From Verrucomicrobiia bacterium (GTDB lineage Bacteria > Verrucomicrobiota > Verrucomicrobiia > Limisphaerales > DTLC01): 6,033 nt of DNA. The position numbers and the translations under genes are program-made. Shown piece by piece: positions 1 through 5,573 of the stretch. The first letter of the stretch is position 1. Every line of letters begins with the position of its first letter. The notes beneath the pieces are model-generated. The model was given only the letters and a program-made list of their open reading frames with translations, was not told the origin of the DNA and did not search any database. The DNA is taken from positions 1-6,033 of the forward strand of contig JANWZY010000184.1 of assembly GCA_025061935.1 (NCBI GenBank). The letters are read 5' to 3'.

Positions 1-68
1 AGCAGCGCGGCTGAACAGGCTATCATCAAACACACCGCTACAAAAACGATGAGCTTCCGACCTTTCAC
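1..68 (-). CDS. Start of a signal-peptide protein coupled to the exosortase gene (partial)
   Basis: Only the first 22 codons are in the window, and the gene runs off the left edge. The GTG start overlaps the exosortase stop codon as GTGA (68-65), a classic translational-coupling arrangement. A strong AAGGAG lies 7 bases upstream. The translation begins MKGRKLIVFVAVCLMIACSA: a short basic n-region, a hydrophobic core, then either a lipobox-like LMIAC or a signal peptidase I type end. The product is therefore probably exported, as a lipoprotein or periplasmic protein, or anchored by this segment. In other exosortase loci the next gene is often an EpsI-type accessory protein with an N-terminal membrane segment, and the position fits that, but no EpsI domain is visible here. 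The existence of the gene is well supported; its function is unknown. Confidence 0.72.
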   Translation of the reverse strand, partial: MKGRKLIVFVAVCLMIACSAAL

Positions 69-1150
69 TGGTCAGCTCCTTGCTTAGGCTTCTCCGAAGC
101 CGGCATTGACTCTTTTAACAAATGGCCTAGTAACATCAAGCCCAAAATGGCCGGCACGTATGGTAGCAAACTCAAGATGCCGAACGGCCCACCGTAATGA
201 ACATAATTGCCCCACTCTTGCCCGAAAGCTTCCGCAGCAAACACAATGGTCATCATCCGAAACACGTTGCTCACCACGGCCAGCGGCACGGTCGAAGCAA
301 TAATGAGCGCACGCCGCCAACCGGTGCGGAACCCTAAAAAAGCGTAAATGGTCGAAACAGCCAAAATCGCAACAAGGCTGCGGATACCGCTGCATGCTGG
401 CGCTATTTCGTACTCGAATGTCCGGTCAGGCGTGAAAATCCGGGTACCTTCACGTATAACGTCTATGCCCAGCAGCGAACGCGACAGCACCGTCACAATC
501 TGTGATACCACAAGCCTCAACGGAAAACTGATAGGCCCGGCCAACGACCCGAGCGGTATACAAAACGCAAAAAGCACAAACGGGAAAAAGCTCGCACGCA
601 TCAGCCCCTTGCCCCAAACCAGTCCCATCAACCCATACACGCCAATGAACATGGCCACAATCGAAACCCGTGTCTGCTGGATCATGTATCCGACCATGTG
701 CAACGCAAGCGCCGCCGCGATTATGAACAGCGCGGGCAACCATATGCCCGTCACAGCCCTTAACAGCTCGTCCCGCTTCAGATAAAACAGCACAAGCACA
801 ACAAACGGAACAAGCAGACCGTGCCCGTCATCTGAACTTGACATACCCTCCGATACACGTTGCAACCACAGGAACGGCGACTCCAGTGGCGACGGCCTCT
901 CGCCAACCACGGTCGGACTCGATACGTAAGCATTGAACATCCAATGGAACACCGAAGCGGTAGGGATGTAGCCGAAAGTCGAGTTCCCAAGAAAATGGAA
1001 CAGCGCAAGCCACGCTGCAAGCAGCGCAAAGAACATACCCTTGTCAGGTAACTGCCGCCAACAACGGCGCAGTTCCCCCACCACCTCGCTCGCCAAGCTG
1101 CCCTTCGCACGCGCCGCGTTCATCGCGTCATTTCGCTCCGCTGTCCGCAC
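65..1150 (-). CDS. Exosortase (EpsH/Xrt family), integral membrane cysteine protease/transpeptidase
   Basis: This is a 361-residue polytopic membrane protein. Exosortases recognise PEP-CTERM-like C-terminal sorting signals on exported proteins, cleave them at the membrane, and are thought to pass them to a cell-surface acceptor. All three conserved catalytic positions are visible: Cys253 in PACSGIRSL, Arg298 in SNVFRMM, and His318 in NYVHYGGPFG. The loop motif DDGHGLLVPF (about 107-116) matches the family's usual HG-(F/L)-LV region. Hydrophobic segments lie near 38-54, 112-124, 135-155, 160-178, 186-228, 258-273, 280-306 and 325-344. The N-terminal part before the DDGHG loop is fairly long. 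I chose the GTG start because GGAGG lies 7 bases before it; an in-frame ATG at 1123 (Met10) is the alternative. It overlaps the next gene by four bases. Which exosortase subtype it is cannot be settled by eye, and no PEP-CTERM substrate is seen in the window. Confidence 0.93.
   Translation of the reverse strand: MRTAERNDAMNAARAKGSLASEVVGELRRCWRQLPDKGMFFALLAAWLALFHFLGNSTFGYIPTASVFHWMFNAYVSSPTVVGERPSPLESPFLWLQRVSEGMSSSDDGHGLLVPFVVLVLFYLKRDELLRAVTGIWLPALFIIAAALALHMVGYMIQQTRVSIVAMFIGVYGLMGLVWGKGLMRASFFPFVLFAFCIPLGSLAGPISFPLRLVVSQIVTVLSRSLLGIDVIREGTRIFTPDRTFEYEIAPACSGIRSLVAILAVSTIYAFLGFRTGWRRALIIASTVPLAVVSNVFRMMTIVFAAEAFGQEWGNYVHYGGPFGILSLLPYVPAILGLMLLGHLLKESMPASEKPKQGADQ
76..81 (-). promoter_or_regulatory. 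Ribosome binding site of the coupled signal-peptide gene
   Basis: Read on the minus strand this is AAGGAG, seven bases before the GTG at 68-66. It lies inside the last codons of the exosortase gene, so a ribosome finishing the exosortase can restart here. It is the main evidence that the short edge ORF is real. Confidence 0.75.
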
Positions 1151-1157
1151 TGTGCAA

Positions 1158-1162
1158 CCTCC
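1158..1162 (-). promoter_or_regulatory. Ribosome binding site of the exosortase gene
   Basis: The minus strand reads GGAGG here, seven bases before the GTG at 1150-1148. It decides for the GTG start over the internal ATG at 1123. The spacing equals that of the coupled downstream gene. Confidence 0.75.
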
Positions 1163-1239
1163 GCGTTTTAGCTATAGCTCAGCATGATTAGCACGCTTCG
1201 AGTTGACTGGCAACCCCAATCGCTTGGCACCAACGGAAC

Positions 1240-1296
1240 GGAGCGTAGGCCAAACCGCGACATGAACGCGCTAGCGCATGCCGCGAAAGGAGCGTA
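1240..1296. repeat. GGAGCGTA direct repeat flanking a GCGCTAGCGC palindrome
   Basis: Two identical 8-base copies (1240-1247 and 1289-1296) start 49 bases apart, with the perfect palindrome 1268-1277 between them. They lie upstream of the exosortase gene. Operator-like half sites are possible, but 8-mers of this kind can also recur by chance in GC-rich DNA. Confidence 0.35.
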
Positions 1297-1382
1297 AACC
1301 GGGCCGGCTCACCGCCGCGCCGCAAATTGTACTGGCCTTAAGTGCGTGGCCGCAGCGCACCCGGGTATGCACCCCAGCAGTT

Positions 1383-2945
1383 TCAATAGTGCTGCGCACC
1401 ACGCCCGGCCGGTGCGGCACGGTCGCGCGGCGGAATAGCGCGCCAAACAATGAACCCCGGCCACTTTTGCACCAATTCAAACCCCGCGCTCGATACGTAC
1501 CTAGCCACAGCGCCCTGGTTGTCGTACACATCCGGGCGCGAAGCAATGATCACATCCGGCGCGACCATGCGCGCTAAATCCTCCGAAGTCGGGTTCGCCA
1601 GATAAACCAGTCGAACCGTACCTCCCGGCTCAGGCGCGTCTGGCAGCCCATAGTATTTCGCACCCGAAGGGTCGGCGTTCCACCATACCACCTTGCCATG
1701 CGCCAACGCAGATTTCGCCGCAAATGCCGCCTGCCTATAATCATCCCGCGCGTGCCTCGCCGAAAACCGCAACTGGGCACACGAAACAGCCATTAGAACC
1801 ACAAATGCCACCACAATTGCCCTCAGCACTGGCGCACCTCTTGACCATAATCGTTGCATACCCAACCCGAGCACGACCCCAACCGGCACCCAAATTGGCG
1901 CGAAATGCCTGCCCAACACACGCCAATGCACAGCCCAACCCAGGCAAAACAAAGCCGCCCCGGCAATAGCTAAACACACGCATACCTTTGCAACCTCGCG
2001 CTTAAGCGCTGATCCCAGCACAGACCTAATACCTTCAATTGCAACAACGCCCACCAGTACCGCATAAATGCCGAGCGGTAACAGATGCGCACGGAATGCA
2101 TCGAACCCGGAAGCTCTGATTTCCAGCCGGCCCGGGCCAAGCCCGGCGAAGCCCAACAACTCATAGAACACGAACACAACGTTCTTCCAAGCGGTCCCCC
2201 CAACTGCAGTGCCGCGCGCGCCGACCAGCACCGTCCATACGTAGTACAACCCGAGCGCTCCAAGCCACACCAGCGTGATCCAAATCCAGACGCCCGCCTG
2301 GCGCGCAAGCCATTTCATTTTTTGGGCCGGCAACGCCCACGCTGTGCCAACCAAAGCTGCAGTGAACCATACCATGCCGAGCAAACTGCTGCCTGAGAGG
2401 ATGAACCCGCCAATCGAGAAAAGCGCCACTGCGCCTACACAATTCCTACTAGGCTCCGCGCCTTCTTCGAGCAGTTGCACAAGCGCAGAATAGACCACCA
2501 AACCAGCCGCCATGGCCATCGCATACGGCCGCGCCTCATTAAGGTAAGCCCACGCGAACGGCGAGAGCGCAACTGCAACAGCAAAAGCCATGCCCCCTGT
2601 ACCAAGCCGCGCGATTCTGCGCAGGAAACAAATCGCGCCTGCAACGAACAATGGCGCATTCGCTGCGCGCAACACCCATTCGTCCGATCCAAAAACTTTT
2701 TCGTACCCCCACATGTACAGCATGTACAGAGGCATCTGGAGATCGGACGCCCGCTCTTGAACCATTGCGCGCCACCAGTCGCTTAAGGTGGGCTGTTGCG
2801 CCTTGACAGCAGTCAACGCCTCGTCAATCCACAGACTCGCGTCGCTTATGGCCAACAGCGGCGCAATCAGGCACAGCACCAGCCCGAGACAAACCGGGAA
2901 CTGGCAGCGTACCATGCTCGCAAAATTCCGTACTGGCAGGAGCAT
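1383..2945 (-). CDS. GT-C-type membrane glycosyltransferase (ArnT/PMT_2-like)
   Basis: From the chosen ATG the protein has 520 residues. It has about 11-12 hydrophobic segments followed by a soluble C-terminal part of about 125 residues. The family signature is an acidic motif in the first outer loop, right after the first membrane helix: DASLWIDEAL (about 35-44). A second typical motif is YLNEARPYA (about 134-142). GT-C enzymes transfer a sugar from a polyprenyl-phosphate carrier to an acceptor on the outer face of the membrane; donor and acceptor cannot be read from the sequence. The frame stays open up to a TTG at 3218, but the extra 91 residues are Cys/Arg-rich, lack any family feature and fill the gap to the upstream gene. 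Starts at 2945 (ATG) and 2915 (ATG) both place the first helix near the N-terminus, and neither has a good Shine-Dalgarno sequence, so the start is uncertain. Its position between wecG-like and exosortase genes suggests a role in surface polysaccharide or glycoprotein assembly. Confidence 0.8.
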   Translation of the reverse strand: MLLPVRNFASMVRCQFPVCLGLVLCLIAPLLAISDASLWIDEALTAVKAQQPTLSDWWRAMVQERASDLQMPLYMLYMWGYEKVFGSDEWVLRAANAPLFVAGAICFLRRIARLGTGGMAFAVAVALSPFAWAYLNEARPYAMAMAAGLVVYSALVQLLEEGAEPSRNCVGAVALFSIGGFILSGSSLLGMVWFTAALVGTAWALPAQKMKWLARQAGVWIWITLVWLGALGLYYVWTVLVGARGTAVGGTAWKNVVFVFYELLGFAGLGPGRLEIRASGFDAFRAHLLPLGIYAVLVGVVAIEGIRSVLGSALKREVAKVCVCLAIAGAALFCLGWAVHWRVLGRHFAPIWVPVGVVLGLGMQRLWSRGAPVLRAIVVAFVVLMAVSCAQLRFSARHARDDYRQAAFAAKSALAHGKVVWWNADPSGAKYYGLPDAPEPGGTVRLVYLANPTSEDLARMVAPDVIIASRPDVYDNQGAVARYVSSAGFELVQKWPGFIVWRAIPPRDRAAPAGRGAQHY

Positions 2946-3230
2946 TACGCCGTGACTGTTTATAACCCGCCCGCCGAGCACTGTTCCAGCCAAATTCGTC
3001 GGGCTTCGTTTAATCGCACACCCAGCATTACCAAGCCGATACCGGTTCAATTCGCAAGCGATCGGGGTCCGGCCGTGGTTGCCACTACGCACCTCTGGCA
3101 CGCAGCTTCTACACGTGCAAACATCCACACCAGCCAAAGTACGCCCCCCGAACCTGCGGTATGGCGCAGCATGAAACCGTTTAGGACGCATCGAGTCGGC
3201 GACCCGCGATCCGGACAAATCGAGGGACTA
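2946..3230. other. Gap between the WecG-family and GT-C genes
   Basis: This stretch of about 285 bases is open in the GT-C frame, but the translation looks non-coding: many Cys, Arg and Gly residues, no hydrophobic segment, no motif, and no ribosome binding site before the TTG at 3218 or the ATG at 3191. TATAAA occurs on the minus strand at 2964-2959 without a matching -35 box. No terminator with a U-run follows the WecG-family stop codon. Its content is otherwise unrecognised. Confidence 0.45.
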
Positions 3231-4010
3231 TCAATCAAGAGTGTACCTTTTGATGCCTGTGAGTTGACAAAAAATGTGCAGTGCAAAAAGCGGGTTGTTC
3301 CGCAAGTACCGGCGCCACAACCGCCGCGGCTCACAGCACAACCGGAAGAACCATTCGAGACCTGCGCGCTGCATCCATCGCGGCGCTTGAGGCACGCGCC
3401 CGGCCAGGAAATCGAACGCCGCGCCCACGCCGAACATCAATGTCGTGTCGAACCTGTCCAGATGCGCAGCCATGAACTTCTCCTGCTTCGGCGTGCTCAG
3501 GCCGACCCACACAATATCAGGCTTAAGCCCGTTGATTAATGTCGCGAGCGCCGCCTCCTCTTCCGGGTTCAACGGCCTGAACGGCGGCGTGTATGTGCCC
3601 ACCACCTTGATACCTGGAAACCGTTCCTCCAACCGCGCCTTGAGCTGCTGCCCAACACCCTCAGCACCCCCGTACAAAAAATGCGTGTGACCGCTCCGCC
3701 GTGTGTACTCGCACACCGCCAGCATCAAGTCCGGCCCGTACACCCTGTCCATGTGCCGTAACCCCTGGTATCGGCCAACCCATACCGTCGGCATGCCGTC
3801 TGGCGTGTTAAGAAACGCGCGATTGAGAATGGCGCGAAACTGTGGGTCGCGCTGCGCTTCCATCACTCCGTGCACCCCGGTCACGCACACGTATCCTTTT
3901 CGCTTGTGCGCCAATGCGTCCACTACAGCCTGCAACGCGAGCGGCATGTTGAGCGCATGCACGCCGACCCCCAAAACGTTTGCGCGTGGCAATGCGGTTA
4001 ACTCCGCCAT
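3231..4010 (-). CDS. WecG/TagA/CpsF-family glycosyltransferase
   Basis: At 259 residues the length is normal for the family. These enzymes (GT26) add the second sugar, often N-acetylmannosamine or its uronic acid, to a lipid-linked sugar at the inner face of the cytoplasmic membrane during synthesis of surface polysaccharides. Family landmarks appear in order: VTGVHGVME (43-51), NTPDGMPTVW (68-77) with Asp71 at the position of the proposed catalytic base, YGPDLM (91-96), FLYGGAEGVG (111-120), WVGLSTPKQE (168-177), GVGAAFDFLAGR (194-205) and QRAGLEWFFRL (214-224). The Arg- and aromatic-rich C-terminal tail (about 218-250) is the part known in TagA to aid membrane binding. The ATG start has AGGTG five bases upstream. 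It is the first visible gene of the minus-strand group and is divergent from fmt. The exact sugar is not predictable, so I give no gene symbol. Confidence 0.93.
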   Translation of the reverse strand: MAELTALPRANVLGVGVHALNMPLALQAVVDALAHKRKGYVCVTGVHGVMEAQRDPQFRAILNRAFLNTPDGMPTVWVGRYQGLRHMDRVYGPDLMLAVCEYTRRSGHTHFLYGGAEGVGQQLKARLEERFPGIKVVGTYTPPFRPLNPEEEAALATLINGLKPDIVWVGLSTPKQEKFMAAHLDRFDTTLMFGVGAAFDFLAGRVPQAPRWMQRAGLEWFFRLCCEPRRLWRRYLRNNPLFALHIFCQLTGIKRYTLD

Positions 4011-4015
4011 AACGA

Positions 4016-4020
4016 CACCT
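4016..4020 (-). promoter_or_regulatory. Ribosome binding site of the WecG-family gene
   Basis: The minus strand reads AGGTG here, five bases before the ATG at 4010-4008, which supports that start. Confidence 0.6.
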
Positions 4021-4265
4021 AGCTTATTGCTGTGTTCGGACCACGCCGTGCGAACGCGAGCGAGCCTAACAACCCTGCCGCACCGTACTCAAGCCAAACA
4101 TCCGTGCGCGTCGGCTGGCCCGGACATGCCTGTTCCTGCGCGGGAACACCACAACCGTCGAGCCACGCGCGAGTCCGAACGCGCGCAGACGCGCCGGGGC
4201 CGGCGCGACTCGAAAAGCTGCGAACCTGCCTTGTCCAATTCGGCCCTGGATTTGCCTTTCCTGAA

Positions 4266-4281
4266 AACCGGCTTTGCGGTT
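4266..4281 (+). promoter_or_regulatory. Small inverted repeat just before the fmt start
   Basis: AACCG (4266-4270) and CGGTT (4277-4281) form a five-base stem with a six-base loop, ending 12 bases before the fmt ATG. No clear Shine-Dalgarno sequence lies between the stem and the start. A hairpin here could affect translation initiation, but the stem is short and may be chance. Confidence 0.3.
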
Positions 4282-4293
4282 GACTCTCCCCAG

Positions 4294-5244
4294 ATGGAAC
4301 CGTTGCGCGTAGTTTTCATGGGTACGGCTGAACTGGCTTGCCCAAGTCTGGCCGCGCTCGCGGCCAGGCCCGAATACAAGCTCGTCGCCGTGGTGACGCA
4401 GCCGGACAAGCCGAAAGGCCGCGGCCTCGAAGTTCAACCCAGCCCGGTCAAGCGGCTTGCGCGCGAACTCGAACTCGAACTGCTGCAACCCGAAAAGGCT
4501 CGTGACCCCGCTTTCATCGCCGCGCTGGAAACACTCGCGCCCGAACTGATTATCGTGGCCGCTTACGGCCAAATATTGCCCGAGGCTATTTTGCGAATTC
4601 CACGGCACGGATGCCTCAATGTCCATGCATCGCTGCTGCCCAAATACCGCGGCGCCGCGCCCATCCAATGGGCTATACTTAACGACGAGACCGAGACCGG
4701 CGTCACGATTATGAAGATTGATGCCGGACTCGACACCGGCGACATCGTCGCGCAACGTGCGACCCCTATCCACCCGCACGACACGGCACAAACTTTGCAT
4801 GACCGACTCGCACGAATGGGCGCCGAGCTGCTCGTCGAAGTGCTCCCGGATTACCTGGCCGGCAAAATTCAACCGCGCCCGCAGCCGAAAGAGGGCGCAA
4901 CCTACGCGCCCAAGATCCAGAAAGAACACGGCAAAATTGACTGGACCCAACCGGCGCGCAAAGTGTGGAACCAAGTCCGCGGGCTTGTGCCCTGGCCCGG
5001 CGCGTTTACGTACCTCCGGACCGGCGCCGGCCATGCACTGCTGAAAATTTGGCGGGCCGAGGTCGTTCCCGACGCAAGCGGCGCCCCAGGCGCGGTACTC
5101 AACGTAAGCAAGTCGGGCATTGACGTCGCGTGTGGCAGAGACGCGCTGCGAATCCTGGAGCTTCAACTCCAAGACCGCCGCAAGATGACCGCGCAGGAAT
5201 TCATTGCCGGGCACCAACTCCGCCAGGGCGATGTTTTGGAGTAG
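4294..5244 (+). CDS. fmt: Methionyl-tRNA formyltransferase
   Basis: The product has 316 residues, the usual Fmt length. It transfers a formyl group from 10-formyl-tetrahydrofolate to Met-tRNA(fMet) in the cytosol, giving the initiator tRNA used in bacterial translation. The N-terminal formyltransferase fold is clear: VVFMGTAELACPSL (6-19), TQPDKPKGRG (35-44), NVHASLLPKYRGAAPIQ (109-125) with catalytic Asn109 and His111, and KIDAGLDTGDI (141-151) with catalytic Asp147. The C-terminal tRNA-binding domain starts near 205 (YAPKIQKEHGKIDW) and includes VRGLVPWPGA (228-237). The frame is open back to 3703, but that stretch is antisense to the WecG-family gene; homology begins only at the ATG at 4294. 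Its ribosome binding site is weak. The usual partner def (peptide deformylase) is not next to it in this window. Confidence 0.96.
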   Translation: MEPLRVVFMGTAELACPSLAALAARPEYKLVAVVTQPDKPKGRGLEVQPSPVKRLARELELELLQPEKARDPAFIAALETLAPELIIVAAYGQILPEAILRIPRHGCLNVHASLLPKYRGAAPIQWAILNDETETGVTIMKIDAGLDTGDIVAQRATPIHPHDTAQTLHDRLARMGAELLVEVLPDYLAGKIQPRPQPKEGATYAPKIQKEHGKIDWTQPARKVWNQVRGLVPWPGAFTYLRTGAGHALLKIWRAEVVPDASGAPGAVLNVSKSGIDVACGRDALRILELQLQDRRKMTAQEFIAGHQLRQGDVLE

Positions 5245-5573
5245 TGGCGCTCGCGGCCCAAGCAGGTGCAAAGACGCAAATTCGAAACCGGGTTTAACCA
5301 AGCCATGCTCCAAAAAATCCCCCTTGGCCGCAAAAAGAGCGACAAAGCATCACTTCTCCCGCCCGGCCGCGCGCGGCATGTCAAAACCGATAACTGCACA
5401 CGCAAACGGAACTGTACCAAGCCGTTGGTTCAACAACCCCGATTTTGCCCGCCACGACAAGCCCGGTCACTTACCCGGGGCGACACACGCAAGCACGAAG
5501 GACACCATCCAAAGCAGACGTAGCCGGCCTAGTAAAATTTCGAGCAGCCGGCCATGAAAATCACATCCGTATC
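5245..5573. other. Gap between convergent fmt and AGE-family genes
   Basis: This 329-base region lies between two converging genes, where terminators are expected. I see no hairpin followed by a U-run. It contains a perfect 12-base GC palindrome, GCCGCGCGCGGC (5366-5377), and the repeated AGCCGGCC near the AGE end. A plus-strand frame at 5266-5523 encodes a Lys/Arg/Pro-rich, featureless peptide without a ribosome binding site; I do not think it is a gene. Confidence 0.45.
5522..5553. repeat. Paired AGCCGGCC repeat, possible hairpin
   Basis: AGCCGGCC occurs at 5522-5529 and 5546-5553 around an AT-richer spacer. Because its core GCCGGC is its own reverse complement, the two copies can also pair as a stem with a loop of about 18 bases. 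The position, just past the AGE-family stop codon, would suit a transcription-end structure, but no U-run follows. Confidence 0.4.

Larger units (their letters stand above)
1151..1382. other. Gap between the GT-C gene and the exosortase gene
   Basis: This 232-base stretch lies between two genes of the same direction. It contains the exosortase ribosome binding site, two perfect 10-base palindromes (AGCTATAGCT at 1170-1179 and GCGCTAGCGC at 1268-1277) and a direct repeat of GGAGCGTA (1240-1247 and 1289-1296). On the minus strand TTGCCA and TAATCA sit 17 bases apart just upstream of the exosortase, but the second is a poor -10 match, so this is at most a weak promoter guess. I see no convincing rho-independent terminator and no plausible small gene. 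The length leaves room for a separate exosortase promoter. Confidence 0.5.
4011..4293. other. Divergent gap between the WecG-family gene and fmt
   Basis: This 283-base region between head-to-head genes should carry promoters in both directions. I could not find a pair of -35/-10 boxes with good spacing on either strand; TTGTCC at 4231-4236 has no matching -10. Both strands are open here (the fmt frame extends upstream, and an antisense frame also crosses), but the translations are Arg/Pro-rich and featureless, as expected for non-coding GC-rich DNA. Confidence 0.45.

Noticed and set aside
1168..1232. tRNA look-alike: TAGCTCAG...GATTAGCACG resembling a D-arm, and GGCACCA 3' of it
   Set aside because: The D-stem pairs only three bases, there is no GTTCGA-type T-arm, and the putative acceptor strands (TTAGCTA and GCTTGGC) do not pair.
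3264..3269. TTGACA, a perfect -35 box on the plus strand
   Set aside because: It lies inside the WecG-family coding region, has no -10 partner leading to a plus-strand gene, and is explained by the coding sequence.
2796..3539. Plus-strand ORF of 247 codons
   Set aside because: It overlaps the GT-C and WecG-family genes antisense and has the composition of a shadow frame.
3703..4293. N-terminal extension of the fmt frame back to 3703
   Set aside because: It is antisense to the well-supported WecG-family gene and has no Fmt similarity; homology starts at the ATG at 4294.
4066..5313. Long 415-codon minus-strand frame covering fmt
   Set aside because: It is a shadow of the GC-rich fmt coding strand, with no recognisable motif and crossing the divergent gap.
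5266..5523. Plus-strand ORF of 85 codons between fmt and the epimerase
   Set aside because: Basic, proline-rich, featureless product, GTG start and no ribosome binding site; likely chance in GC-rich DNA.
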